Below are positions 33,185-42,448 of a stretch of DNA of 64,000 nt, piece by piece. The stretch is from Chryseobacterium senegalense (lineage in GTDB: Bacteria > Bacteroidota > Bacteroidia > Flavobacteriales > Weeksellaceae). Each line of letters begins with the position of its first letter. The first letter of the stretch is position 1. Location: assembly GCA_001403755.1 (NCBI GenBank), contig CYUH01000015.1, positions 1,280,589 through 1,344,588 on the forward strand. The letters are read 5' to 3'. Position numbers and translations under genes: made by a program. Under the pieces are notes generated by a model. It worked only from the letters and a program-made list of their open reading frames with translations. It was not told the DNA's origin and made no database searches.

Positions 33185-35614
33185 ATGAATAAACTATCAA
33201 CATTGCTTTTTTTAATGGTTTTCCTAAACATTTTCGGGCAATCACAAATCTCTGTTTTGCAAGCTGGTGAAGGGAAACCCATTCAAAATGCAAGGGTGTT
33301 ATGCAACAATAAAATCCTAGGAGAAACCAATGCTTTAGGAAAACTGAATTTTCGAAGTAAATGTAAAAAAGTAACCGTGAAGGCTGCCGGATTTCATGAA
33401 GACGATGTAGTGGTTGACAAAGTGATGGAAATTGCGCTCACCAAAGTTGATCCTAAAACACAATCGATTGAAACCGTTATTATCAATGATAAAAGCGATC
33501 CTTTGGCACTTGAAATTTTACAAAAAGTAAATGATAATTACGAAAAAAATTCGCCAAACAGTTTAGACTCCTACTCTTTTAAATCTTACGAAAAAATCTC
33601 TTTAGATATTGATGAAGACAGTATTAAACATTACAATAATTATCTGGAGAAAAGGTTAGATTCTTTGAAGAAACTTCCGGAGCAAATTCAGACGCAGGAA
33701 AGAAAAAAAGATTCTATCGAAAGTGTGAATGTGATGAAACTAATGGCTTCCAGCAAACTTTTCCTTTGGGAAAAAGCCTCTGAATATCTTTTTTCAAAAA
33801 AATATGGCGAAAAAATCAATGTTCTCGACAACCGTGTTTCCGGATTGAAACAACCGATCTACGAAATGATGACATTGCGCTCCAACAGAAATCGCATTCC
33901 GCGCGAAATCCGTGAAGAAAACCGTTCCCTTTACCGTTTTTTCCTCACCGATTCCATCGATATTGAAGGAAGAAAAAATTATGTGATCCGTTTTCGTCAG
34001 GTGGATTACAAACAAGCTCCAAATAAAAGGAAATTCAATGGTTATCTTTATGTTGATGCAGAAACATACGGTTTAAAAAAAATCGAAAGCAACAGCAAGA
34101 AAAAAAGCGATGGAAGCATCACAAGCATCTGGAAACCCATTAACAACAAATGGTTTCTGAGCAAAGAAAATTTTAAAGTTAGAATGGGCGCCACGGCTTT
34201 TGAGACTCAAAAATCTGATGATAAGGACAAAGAAAAAAAGAAGAAAAAATTCGGAAATTACGTTTTTGTAGTCGCTGATTATTTCGATTTCAAAACCCCA
34301 ATTGACGAAAATAAAAAAGATTTCTCTGGTTACACCATGTCGGTGAAAAATTCCGACGGAAGTCTTATCAACCAATTCCGAACAGATTCTTTAACGGCTA
34401 GAGAAAATATGACCTACGAAAAAATCGACAGCGTTGGTAAAAAATACAAACTCGATCAGAAAATCAATGCATTTACCGGACTTATTAAAGGAAAAATAAG
34501 AGTGGGAAAATTCGATTTTGATGCTTCTCAAATCATTAAATATAACCAATACGAAGGGATTCGGCTGGGAGTTGCTGCAAAACTCAACGAGCGATTCAAC
34601 CAATACATTTCGCCGGACGCTTATATCGCGTATGGTTTTAAAGACGAAAACTGGAAGTACGGAGCAGGAATTGACATAAAAACCACGCTGGAAAAGAACT
34701 CATTTTTCCGCGCTGAATATTACAAAGATGTAATGACAGCAGGACGTTTCAATGAAAATTTGTGGAATTTCAAAATGAAGATTATGAATTCCGGAATTGA
34801 TCTGAAAAATGACAGATTCTATCATTTCGAAGGCCTTAAATTATCATTTGAAAATGATCTTAGCAATGCATTAACCATGAAAATTTCCGCTAAAAAAGAC
34901 AAAGAGGAAGCTACTTTCAATTATGATTTCATGAATCTAGGACAACGTTTTGACAATTTTGCCGGACAAATCACTTTCAAATACGCACCAAATTCTAAAA
35001 ATATCATGACTCCCTCCGGTAAGTTTACTTATGAACAGAGTTTTCCAGAATTTTATCTGAATTTTGAACAAGGATTAAAAACCCTTGGCGGAGATTTCAA
35101 TTACAGCAGAGTTGATCTTTTAGCTCAACATAATTTCAAAACCAAAGCTGGTGTCACAGGCATTCGCATGTACGGAGGTTTAGTTTCAGGGGAAACACCA
35201 ATTTGGCATCAATTCGCCATGAATGGGCTTGGAAATGGAAAAAACAGCTTTAACTTCAACCTTACTTCTTTCCTCGGATTTGCAACGATGGAAAGCGGAA
35301 AATACTATAACGACAAGTTTGTAGGCTACTATCTTACCCATCGAATTCCGTGGTATTTTAAAACATTCGGGAAAAATACTTCGAGTTTCGACTTGGTTTA
35401 TCGAGGAATTTCAGGAGATATGAAAAATCCGGAATTACACCATTTTGAGTTCCAAAAACTCAATCATCTCTACCAGGAAATTGGTTTAGAAAGCAATCAT
35501 TTTCTTGGGACGCCTTTCAATCTCGGGTTTTTCTATCGGGTTGGCTACTACTCCACGCCATCTTTTAAAGAAAATTTTGCCATTCAATTAAAACTTAATT
35601 TTTTAGGATTTTAA
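33185..35614 (+). CDS. DUF5686 outer-membrane protein with carboxypeptidase-like N-domain
   Basis: An 809-residue protein. After a signal peptide (residues 1-18) comes a carboxypeptidase-regulatory-like Ig domain (about 20-95: GKPIQNARVLCNNKILGETNALG), then a long alpha/beta region with charged coiled-coil parts. From about residue 430 there are alternating amphipathic strands ending in a C-terminal aromatic strand (FAIQLKLNFLGF), the pattern of an outer-membrane beta-barrel. DUF5686 proteins are common in Bacteroidetes and their cargo or role is unknown. No TonB box or plug domain is evident. Confidence 0.85.
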   Translation: MNKLSTLLFLMVFLNIFGQSQISVLQAGEGKPIQNARVLCNNKILGETNALGKLNFRSKCKKVTVKAAGFHEDDVVVDKVMEIALTKVDPKTQSIETVIINDKSDPLALEILQKVNDNYEKNSPNSLDSYSFKSYEKISLDIDEDSIKHYNNYLEKRLDSLKKLPEQIQTQERKKDSIESVNVMKLMASSKLFLWEKASEYLFSKKYGEKINVLDNRVSGLKQPIYEMMTLRSNRNRIPREIREENRSLYRFFLTDSIDIEGRKNYVIRFRQVDYKQAPNKRKFNGYLYVDAETYGLKKIESNSKKKSDGSITSIWKPINNKWFLSKENFKVRMGATAFETQKSDDKDKEKKKKKFGNYVFVVADYFDFKTPIDENKKDFSGYTMSVKNSDGSLINQFRTDSLTARENMTYEKIDSVGKKYKLDQKINAFTGLIKGKIRVGKFDFDASQIIKYNQYEGIRLGVAAKLNERFNQYISPDAYIAYGFKDENWKYGAGIDIKTTLEKNSFFRAEYYKDVMTAGRFNENLWNFKMKIMNSGIDLKNDRFYHFEGLKLSFENDLSNALTMKISAKKDKEEATFNYDFMNLGQRFDNFAGQITFKYAPNSKNIMTPSGKFTYEQSFPEFYLNFEQGLKTLGGDFNYSRVDLLAQHNFKTKAGVTGIRMYGGLVSGETPIWHQFAMNGLGNGKNSFNFNLTSFLGFATMESGKYYNDKFVGYYLTHRIPWYFKTFGKNTSSFDLVYRGISGDMKNPELHHFEFQKLNHLYQEIGLESNHFLGTPFNLGFFYRVGYYSTPSFKENFAIQLKLNFLGF

Positions 35615-35652
35615 TAATTGAATTACTTTTGCTAAAAAATAAAGATCATCAA

Positions 35653-35889
35653 ATGAAAATCATTCAAATAAAAGCTTCTCAATTTTTCGAACTTTTGAAA
35701 TCAAGAGACACTTCCATGTGGGAAATTTTCGCCCAAATGATCGATGGCGAGGAAAAAGAACTTATTTTTTTGGATGATCAAGAGCAATTGCTTTTCAATT
35801 ATATTTTGCCGGAAAACTTAGAAAAGCTCAATGAAGATCGCGAAATTTTCGCAAAAGAATACGCTGAAAAACTTTCTGGGCTGAACTAA
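35653..35889 (+). CDS. Small acidic protein of unknown function
   Basis: A 78-residue soluble protein rich in Glu and Leu, predicted to be mostly helical (FFELLKSRDTSMWEIFAQMI, then FNYILPENLEKL). No family is recognised. The ATG at 35653 is preferred over the TTG at 35629, which lies inside a TACTTTTG promoter-like box (35624-35631). It ends 3 nt before the stop of the converging folP gene. Confidence 0.6.
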   Translation: MKIIQIKASQFFELLKSRDTSMWEIFAQMIDGEEKELIFLDDQEQLLFNYILPENLEKLNEDREIFAKEYAEKLSGLN

Positions 35890-35892
35890 ATT

Positions 35893-36735
35893 CTAAAAGG
35901 TTAAAGTCTTTTTCGTCGCGGCAACTTCGTGAACACGAAAAATTCGCGCACCCTTTTTTAGCATTTTAAGATGTAGTTTTTGCGTTTCTTCCTGTATTTC
36001 CAGCGGTCCTTTTCCTAAAGGTTTGTAGATAAAAGATTTCCGCGAAATTCCTATTAATAAAGGAAATTTTCCAAATCCGATATGTTCGAGTTCATCAATC
36101 ATCTGATATTGTTGCTCAACGGATTTTCCAAATCCGAAACCGGGATCCAGAATGATATCTTTCACTCCAAATGCTTGTAATTGCTGGATTTTTTCTGAAA
36201 AATAACGATTCATATTCAAGAGAATATCTTCATTGATCAATTTTTCATGCATTGATGTATAGGTCGGATTTACATGCATCAAAATATAAGGAAGTGCTGT
36301 TTTTCCCACGGTTTCAAACATTTTTTCATCAAACATACCACCGGAAATATCGTTGACGAGATCTATACCTTCATTAAAACCGAAATCCACCACTTCGGCA
36401 TAAAAAGTATCTAAAGAAATCAAAGTTTTCGGAAATTCTTTTTTAATCAAAGAAATCATTTTTCCCATCCGTGAAATTTCCTCTTTCGCCGATAAAAACT
36501 GAGCATTCGGACGAGTTGATTGCGCTCCTATATCGATTATTTCAGCGCCCTCATTTATCATTTTTTCAGCATGAAGCAAGGCTGATTTTTCGTCATTAAA
36601 TTGACCACCATCCGAAAACGAATCAGGAGTTAAATTGAGAATTCCCATAATTTTCGGAGAAGACAAATCGAGAAGGTTGCCGCGACAATTAACAGAAAAA
36701 GAAGGCGAAAAACTTTTATAAACTTCAGGTTCCAT
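35893..36735 (-). CDS. folP: Dihydropteroate synthase
   Basis: A 280-residue TIM-barrel enzyme with the DHPS signatures GILNLTPDSFSDGG, EIIDIGAQSTRP, the pterin-binding DPGFGFGKS and GISRKSFI. It condenses p-aminobenzoate with hydroxymethyldihydropterin diphosphate in folate synthesis and is the sulfonamide target. The ATG at 36735 places the conserved core at the usual distance; a TTG at 36798 would add 21 residues and overlap the divergent promoter region. Confidence 0.95.
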   Translation of the reverse strand: MEPEVYKSFSPSFSVNCRGNLLDLSSPKIMGILNLTPDSFSDGGQFNDEKSALLHAEKMINEGAEIIDIGAQSTRPNAQFLSAKEEISRMGKMISLIKKEFPKTLISLDTFYAEVVDFGFNEGIDLVNDISGGMFDEKMFETVGKTALPYILMHVNPTYTSMHEKLINEDILLNMNRYFSEKIQQLQAFGVKDIILDPGFGFGKSVEQQYQMIDELEHIGFGKFPLLIGISRKSFIYKPLGKGPLEIQEETQKLHLKMLKKGARIFRVHEVAATKKTLTF

Positions 36736-36740
36736 AGGTG

Positions 36741-36748
36741 CAAATTTA
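36741..36748 (-). promoter_or_regulatory. Putative -7 box for folP
   Basis: TAAATTTG on the minus strand, 5 nt before the folP ATG, implying an almost leaderless mRNA. Confidence 0.35.
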
Positions 36749-36804
36749 GCAAATACTTGCCAGAAACTTTCTGCATTGAACTTCCAACTTCCTATCAAAA
36801 TTCT

Positions 36805-36812
36805 TATCTTTG
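36805..36812 (+). promoter_or_regulatory. Putative -7 box for the DUF1599-tpiA operon
   Basis: TATCTTTG, 17 nt before the ATG at 36830, in the 94-nt divergent gap with folP. Confidence 0.5.
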
Positions 36813-36829
36813 AAAAGTTTAGAAATTTT

Positions 36830-37390
36830 ATGCAGAAAACATCAATACAATACGACGAAATAATTCACTCCTGTCGAGATTTATTCAGTAAAAAACTTAG
36901 TGATTACGGTGCTTCCTTCCGCGTGCTCAGAACTCCTTCTTTAACGGATCAGATTTTCATTAAAGTAAAAAGTTTGAGGAATTTTCAAACCACCGGAATT
37001 TCCAAAGTTGGTGAATCTGAAGAGGAAAACTTCATCGCCATTGTGAATTATGCAATTATCGGATTAATTCAGTTGGAAAAAGGATTCGCAGATGACTTTA
37101 AGCAAGATACAAACGAAATTTTGAATTTGTACGACCATTTTGCAAACGAAGCAAAAGAATTGATGTTGCGTAAAAACCATGATTATGGTGAAGCTTGGAG
37201 AGAAATGAGAATCTCATCAATCACCGATTTAATTTTCCAGAAAGTACTAAGAACCAAACAAATAGAGGATAACTCCGGAGCAACTTTGGTTTCGGAAGGC
37301 ATTGATGCCAACTATTTCGATATGCTAAACTATGCGGTTTTTTGTTTGATTAAACTTTCGGAACAAAAATTTGAACATAAAATAATCTAA
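36830..37390 (+). CDS. DUF1599 protein with two tandem repeats
   Basis: A 186-residue protein built of two homologous halves. Residues 9-95 contain KKLSDYGASFRVLRTPSLTD; residues 105-180 contain RKNHDYGEAWREMRISSITD. Each half continues with IFxKVLR and ends in an ANYxxMLNYAVF-type helix. DUF1599 has been called a nucleotide-modification-associated domain; the DYG and helical acidic motifs recall MazG-like nucleotide hydrolases, but activity is not shown. The ATG at 36830 follows the promoter box; the TTG-type start at 36776 precedes it. It is first in a run to tpiA and divergent from folP. Confidence 0.8.
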   Translation: MQKTSIQYDEIIHSCRDLFSKKLSDYGASFRVLRTPSLTDQIFIKVKSLRNFQTTGISKVGESEEENFIAIVNYAIIGLIQLEKGFADDFKQDTNEILNLYDHFANEAKELMLRKNHDYGEAWREMRISSITDLIFQKVLRTKQIEDNSGATLVSEGIDANYFDMLNYAVFCLIKLSEQKFEHKII

Positions 37391-37413
37391 TCAAATTTAA
37401 ACTGATCTTATCC

Positions 37414-38499
37414 ATGAAACACATTTTAAGAATCATCATCGCCCTCATTTTTATTGCATCCGGCTTTGTGAAGGCGGTTGATGTGGTGGGATTTTCGTTT
37501 AAATTGGAAGAATATTTTTCACCATCGGTGTTCAATATGCCATTTTTGGAAAGTCAAGCATTAGCGATTTCAATTTTCGTCGTGGTTCTGGAGTTGGTTT
37601 TAGGATTTATGTTGTTGCTAAGAATACGACTTAAATTCACGCTTTCTGCGTTAATTGCAGTATGTGTATTTTTCGCATTTCTCACGTTTTATTCGGCCTA
37701 CTTCAATAAAGTTACCGATTGTGGATGTTTCGGAGATGCCCTGAAATTCACGCCTTGGCAAAGTTTTTTCAAGGATTTAGTGCTGTTGATTGGTTTAATT
37801 TTGTTGTGGCTTTTGTATAGAAATCAGTTTCAGTTGCTTCAGGCAAAAAATCCATCGAAATATCTTGCACTTTCACTATTTTCAATCATCATGGGATTCG
37901 TCATCGCTCATGGAATTTTGCATGAACCGCTCATCGATTTCAGAGATTATAAAATTGGTACAGATTTGAATGCAGAAAAATCGAAATTAGAGAAAGACCC
38001 TTCTGAATACAAAACTTTTTATTCATTAAAAAACACAAAAACCGGCGCGGTTTTAGAAGTCAATCAAGATGATTATGTGAACGACAAAAAATATTGGGAA
38101 GAAGGTTCGCCTTGGAAAATCGAGGATGGAAAAACAACTTCAAAAATTGTGAAAGAAGGTTATTCATCAGAAATTTCAAAGTTTAAACCTGAAACTCCGG
38201 AAGGAATGGAATTGACCGATGAAATACTGAAATCACCGAATGCCATTCTAATTTTTTCATACAAACCCAACGAAGCCGACAAAGATTTAATCGCTGAAGC
38301 CGAATCGAAAGTTAAATCTCAAAAAAACGCTTTGGTCTTGGGAATTTCAACCCAGCCAAATACTTTTAAAACCATTGATAATGCTACAATGGATGCAACT
38401 GCGATCAAAACAATTGCAAGAAGCAACCCATTTGTTTTAACTTTACAAAATGGAAAAATCGTTGACAAAATGTCGGCAAAAGATTATTTGAAAAACTAA
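37414..38499 (+). CDS. BT_3928-like DoxX/MauE membrane protein
   Basis: A 361-residue protein. The N-terminal part (residues 5-170) has four to five membrane helices with the MauE/DoxX-type IASGFVKAVDVVGFSFKLEEY start and a CGCFGDAL cysteine pair, suggesting a role in thiol-disulfide electron transfer. The C-terminal soluble domain (about 180-361) carries no clear motif except a thioredoxin-like strand order without CxxC. BT_3928-type proteins are widespread in Bacteroidetes next to tpiA. The function is unproven. Confidence 0.8.
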   Translation: MKHILRIIIALIFIASGFVKAVDVVGFSFKLEEYFSPSVFNMPFLESQALAISIFVVVLELVLGFMLLLRIRLKFTLSALIAVCVFFAFLTFYSAYFNKVTDCGCFGDALKFTPWQSFFKDLVLLIGLILLWLLYRNQFQLLQAKNPSKYLALSLFSIIMGFVIAHGILHEPLIDFRDYKIGTDLNAEKSKLEKDPSEYKTFYSLKNTKTGAVLEVNQDDYVNDKKYWEEGSPWKIEDGKTTSKIVKEGYSSEISKFKPETPEGMELTDEILKSPNAILIFSYKPNEADKDLIAEAESKVKSQKNALVLGISTQPNTFKTIDNATMDATAIKTIARSNPFVLTLQNGKIVDKMSAKDYLKN

Positions 38500-38526
38500 A
38501 TTTCAACAAATATATACCTACATACC

Positions 38527-38877
38527 ATGCAAAAATCTAATAAATCCATCGCAGGTTATCATCTTTTAATGATCCTTTCTTCTGTTGATGGAGAATTTGC
38601 TCCCGCTGAAGGATTAAAAGTGCAAGAATATCTTGCGGAAGAATTTCCCTTTAAAATGAATCTAGATAATGAACTGGACGTTATTGCCACATTGCAACCG
38701 GAAGATTGGAAAGATCATTTCGAATTTCACGCAAGATGTTTTTATGACGATTCGGTGGAGGAAGAGAGAAGAAGTTTTGCCCAGTTCGCAAAATCATTAA
38801 TTAAAGCGGATGACAAAGTGAGTGAAGATGAGCACCGTTTTTATAAATTATTAAAAAACATCTGGAATCTTGACTAA
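38527..38877 (+). CDS. TerB-like helical protein
   Basis: A 116-residue soluble, all-helical protein. The pattern LMILSSVDGEFAPAEGLKV, then ERRSFAQFAKSLIKADDKVS followed by a DEHRFYKLL helix matches the TerB/DUF533-like fold, where Asp and Glu clusters bind divalent metal. It is not a tellurite-resistance marker by itself. It sits between the BT_3928-like gene and tpiA with gaps of 27 and 38 nt. Confidence 0.65.
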   Translation: MQKSNKSIAGYHLLMILSSVDGEFAPAEGLKVQEYLAEEFPFKMNLDNELDVIATLQPEDWKDHFEFHARCFYDDSVEEERRSFAQFAKSLIKADDKVSEDEHRFYKLLKNIWNLD

Positions 38878-38915
38878 AAATCCAATAATCGTGAAATACT
38901 AACAAACTGGAAATT

Positions 38916-39677
38916 ATGAGAAAAAACATCGTTGCAGGAAACTGGAAAATGAATAAAAATGTGATTGAAGCCCAACAATTAATGTTTCAATTACTCGAAT
39001 ACAAAAAAAACAACGCCACCAACTGCGAAGTGTGGATCGCGCCGCCTTCACTGTATTTAATGATGGCAAAAGATATCTATGAGCAAGATGAAATCGGAGT
39101 TTTCGCACAGGACATGAGCGAGCATGAAAGTGGCGCTTTTACAGGCGAAATTTCCGCGGATATGCTGGAATCCATCGATGCAACCGGTGCAATAATCGGG
39201 CATTCTGAACGCAGACAATACCACGGAGAAACCGATTCGCACTGCAACAGAAAAGTGAAATTGGCTATAGACAAAGGCTTAACACCAATTTATTGCAATG
39301 GTGAAACTTTAGAACAAAGAAAAGCCGGACAACATTTGGACGTTGTAAAAAACCAAACTGAAGTTGCACTTTTCACGCTTTCTGCTGAGGAAATCAAGAA
39401 AGTAGTGATCGCTTACGAACCTGTTTGGGCAATCGGAACCGGCGAAACTGCATCTCCGGAACAAGCGCAAGAAATTCACGCGCACATCAGAAGTTTGATT
39501 GCTGCGAAATACGGACAAGAAGTTGCGGACGAAATTTCGATTTTGTATGGAGGTTCTGTAAAACCGGATAATGCTAAAGAAATCTTTTCCCAACCCGATA
39601 TCGACGGCGGTTTGATCGGCGGAGCGGCTTTGAAAGCTGAAGATTTTGCTAAAATTATTGAAGGTTTTAATTCTTAA
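38916..39677 (+). CDS. tpiA: Triose-phosphate isomerase
   Basis: A 253-residue TIM-barrel enzyme of glycolysis that interconverts dihydroxyacetone phosphate and glyceraldehyde 3-phosphate. The GNWKMNKN start with the catalytic Lys, IIGHSERR with the electrophilic His, the catalytic Glu in YEPVWAIGTG and the phosphate-binding YGGSVKPDNA and GGAALKA loops are all intact. It is last in its operon and ends in a palindromic terminator. Confidence 0.97.
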   Translation: MRKNIVAGNWKMNKNVIEAQQLMFQLLEYKKNNATNCEVWIAPPSLYLMMAKDIYEQDEIGVFAQDMSEHESGAFTGEISADMLESIDATGAIIGHSERRQYHGETDSHCNRKVKLAIDKGLTPIYCNGETLEQRKAGQHLDVVKNQTEVALFTLSAEEIKKVVIAYEPVWAIGTGETASPEQAQEIHAHIRSLIAAKYGQEVADEISILYGGSVKPDNAKEIFSQPDIDGGLIGGAALKAEDFAKIIEGFNS

Positions 39678-39696
39678 AAACCATCCAAATTATAAC

Positions 39697-39727
39697 AAAA
39701 AAGAACGCAAATTTGCGTTCTTTTTTT
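39697..39727. terminator. Bidirectional terminator, tpiA / clpP
   Basis: Fully palindromic segment centred at 39711/39712 (AAAAAAGAACGCAAA and its complement), with T runs on both strands. Confidence 0.85.
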
Positions 39728-39751
39728 ATTGAGGAAAGTAAATTGAATTGA

Positions 39752-40435
39752 TTACTTTTCTACTTTTCTTTCTAAAACTTCGTCCACCATACCGAATTCT
39801 TTTGCTTCAGTAGAAGTCATCCAATAATCTCTGTCAGAAGCCTTTTCAACCCACTCATAGGTTTGTCCGGAGTGGATAGAGATAATGTCGTACAACTCTT
39901 TTTTAAGTTTCAACATTTCTCTTAAATTAATTTCCATATCAGAAGCAACACCTTGTGCGCCACCAGATGGCTGGTGAATCATCACGCGGGAATGTTTCAA
40001 TGCGGAACGTTTGCCTTTTTCTCCGGCTACCAAAAGTACAGCACCCATCGAAGCTGCCATACCGGTACAAATTGTAGAAACATCCGGCTTAATGATTTGC
40101 ATCGTGTCGTAGATTCCTAAACCTGCATAAACGCTTCCACCAGGGGAATTAATGTAGATTTGAATATCTTTGGAAGCATCCGAACTTTCTAAGAACAGAA
40201 GCTGAGCCGTCACGATATTCGCTACCTGATCATCAATTCCGGTTCCTAGAAAAATGATTCTATCCATCATCAAACGCGAGAAAACATCCATTTGTGCAAC
40301 GTTTAATCGTCTTTCTTCCATGATATATGGCGTAAGATTGGTTGGTCCAAACATTCCCATATATTGATCGGTTACCAAACCGCTGTTACCCAAGTGTTTT
40401 ACAGAGAAATCTCTGAAATCTTTTTTTATGTCCAT
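39752..40435 (-). CDS. clpP: ATP-dependent Clp protease proteolytic subunit
   Basis: A 227-residue serine protease subunit. The catalytic Ser129 lies in TGMAASMGAVLL, His154 in MIHQPSGGAQG, and the Asp in the DRDYWMT segment near residue 203. It forms tetradecameric rings that degrade proteins unfolded by ClpX or ClpA/C. An N-terminal stretch of about 45 residues precedes the mature core and could be a propeptide. No clp ATPase gene is adjacent; dnaG lies upstream on the same strand. Confidence 0.96.
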   Translation of the reverse strand: MDIKKDFRDFSVKHLGNSGLVTDQYMGMFGPTNLTPYIMEERRLNVAQMDVFSRLMMDRIIFLGTGIDDQVANIVTAQLLFLESSDASKDIQIYINSPGGSVYAGLGIYDTMQIIKPDVSTICTGMAASMGAVLLVAGEKGKRSALKHSRVMIHQPSGGAQGVASDMEINLREMLKLKKELYDIISIHSGQTYEWVEKASDRDYWMTSTEAKEFGMVDEVLERKVEK

Positions 40436-40522
40436 ACTATTTTTAATTACAAATTTTAAGATCTATTTTTAATGCTGACTAATTTACAAACAATATTCCA
40501 TAACGGAAAATCCGACAAACTG

Positions 40523-42448
40523 TCATAAAACTCTGAAAAGCTTTTCATCAAGCTCTTTTCTGAGTTGGTTGAGGCTGATGATTTTTTTATACGTTTCATC
40601 GTTGTTCTCATTTTGCGAAAGTTGCATTTTCATATCGTTAATGATTTTCAGGATATACTCTCTTTTGTAGCGAAAAATCACATCCTGAACCAATTTCGGA
40701 AGCACTTCTTCTTCCGTACTGAAAAATATTTGATACTTACCCCAATCACTATTTTCATAAGGTTCTACCAAAGCATCAGCAATTTTCCCGGTAATTTCTT
40801 CGTCCATGAGTGTCATGAAAAAATTCCCCGAACGCAACTCGTTTTCAGCAATTCCCGATTTTATTTCATTAATAATTTTCTGATTCAATGGTGACTGAAT
40901 TTCGCACTGGTCGACTTCCAAATGGGTGATAATTTCTTCGATAACCGTAATTTGATAAGCATTATTTTCTTCATCAGTTCGGTTAAGAATTCGGTCACCA
41001 TATTTCAGCATCAGTTCCACCATTTTTTCCTCCAAAACCAAAATCGGATTTACCGAATCAATGACATCGGGAACTTTTTCCAGTTTAGGTTTTATCGGCG
41101 CTTCTTGCTTATGTTGTGGCGTGCTTTGTTGTTTCTGAAGCTGTTTCTGAACGTTCAATTCATTAAAAAGTGATTGTTCTGAAAGCTGAAACTTATTGGA
41201 AACTTCCTTTAAATAAATTTCTTGTTTTAATGCATTTTGCACAAAACCGACCGATTTCACGATATCACGGATGGATTCTGCCTTTTTTATAGGGTCATCG
41301 CCAGCTTCTTTCAAAAGAATTTCGGCTTTGAAATCGATGAAATCTTTAGCTTCCTTTTGAATGAAATTTTCCACATATTCTTGTGAATGTTTTCTGGCAA
41401 AAGAATCGGGATCATCGCCATCGGGGAATAGCAAAACGCGAATATTCATAGATTCTGAAAGCAACATATCAATGCTTCGGAAACTTGCTTTAATTCCTGC
41501 TTTGTCACCATCAAAAAGAATTGTTACGTTCTCGGTAAGTCGCTTAATCAGTTTGATTTGTTCCACCGTAAGTGCCGTTCCGGAGCTGGAAACTACATTC
41601 TCTATCCCACTTTGGTGCAGCGCAATTACATCCATATAACCTTCAACCAAAAGACAAAGATTATTTTTTGAAATCGACTGTTTCGATTGGTTTAAACCGT
41701 AGAGAACATTGGATTTATGGTAAATTTCCGTCTCAGGGGAATTGAGATATTTGGCGGTTTTAAGGTTATTTTTAAGAATTCTTGCACCGAATCCTAAAAC
41801 TCTGCCCGAAAAACTGTGAATAGGAAAAATCACTCTCTCTCGAAAACGATCAACACCGTTAGGCGAGTTTTCAGGGAAGATGGAAAGTCCAGATTTCTCT
41901 AAAATTTCTTTCGAGTACCCCTTATCTAAAGCATATTCTGTAAATGCATTTTTCTTTTCAGGGGAATATCCCAGTTGAAATTTCTTAATGATTTCATCGC
42001 GAAGTGCTCTTTCTTTAAAATAAGAATAACCGATGGTTTTGCCTTCCTCCGTTTCAAAAAGTTGCTCCTGAAAAAAATTGCTTGCTACTTCATGAATTTT
42101 AAATAACAATTCTTTATCGGTCTGCGACTTTTTTTCGTCTTCCGTAAGTTCGCGGGTATCCTCTTCTATTTCGATCCCGTATTTTTTGGCTGCATGGCGA
42201 AGTGCTTCCGGGTAGGTGAAGTTTTCTATTTCCATCAGAAAAGAAATAGCCGTACCTCCTTTTCCGCTGGAGAAATCTTTCCAGATTTGCTTGCTTGGAG
42301 AAACCACAAAACTTGCAGTTTTTTCATCATGAAAAGGGCTTAATCCTTTAAAATTGGAGCCGGCTCTTTTCAGCTGCACATATTCACCTATAATTTCTTC
42401 AACACGAATGGTGGAGAATATCTTATCGATGGTCGCTTTTGAAATCAT
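40523..42448 (-). CDS. dnaG: DNA primase lacking the zinc-ligand cysteines
   Basis: A 641-residue replicative primase. The N-terminal CHC2-type domain is recognisable (GSNFKGLSPFHDEKTASF, QIWKDFSSGKGG), but the three ligand Cys are Ser37, Asp58 and Ser61; only His40 remains, so the zinc site is lost. The TOPRIM core has VEGYMDVIALHQSG and FDGDKAGIKA with their acidic metal ligands. The C-terminal part (from about residue 430) is divergent, as usual for the helicase-binding domain. From memory, loss of these Cys is common in Flavobacteriia. Confidence 0.95.
   Translation of the reverse strand: MISKATIDKIFSTIRVEEIIGEYVQLKRAGSNFKGLSPFHDEKTASFVVSPSKQIWKDFSSGKGGTAISFLMEIENFTYPEALRHAAKKYGIEIEEDTRELTEDEKKSQTDKELLFKIHEVASNFFQEQLFETEEGKTIGYSYFKERALRDEIIKKFQLGYSPEKKNAFTEYALDKGYSKEILEKSGLSIFPENSPNGVDRFRERVIFPIHSFSGRVLGFGARILKNNLKTAKYLNSPETEIYHKSNVLYGLNQSKQSISKNNLCLLVEGYMDVIALHQSGIENVVSSSGTALTVEQIKLIKRLTENVTILFDGDKAGIKASFRSIDMLLSESMNIRVLLFPDGDDPDSFARKHSQEYVENFIQKEAKDFIDFKAEILLKEAGDDPIKKAESIRDIVKSVGFVQNALKQEIYLKEVSNKFQLSEQSLFNELNVQKQLQKQQSTPQHKQEAPIKPKLEKVPDVIDSVNPILVLEEKMVELMLKYGDRILNRTDEENNAYQITVIEEIITHLEVDQCEIQSPLNQKIINEIKSGIAENELRSGNFFMTLMDEEITGKIADALVEPYENSDWGKYQIFFSTEEEVLPKLVQDVIFRYKREYILKIINDMKMQLSQNENNDETYKKIISLNQLRKELDEKLFRVL

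Noticed and set aside
38527-38877. TerB-like gene plus terC as a tellurite-resistance cluster
   Set aside because: The two lie more than 21 kb apart, no terD-type or other ter genes are present, and both families occur widely outside such clusters.
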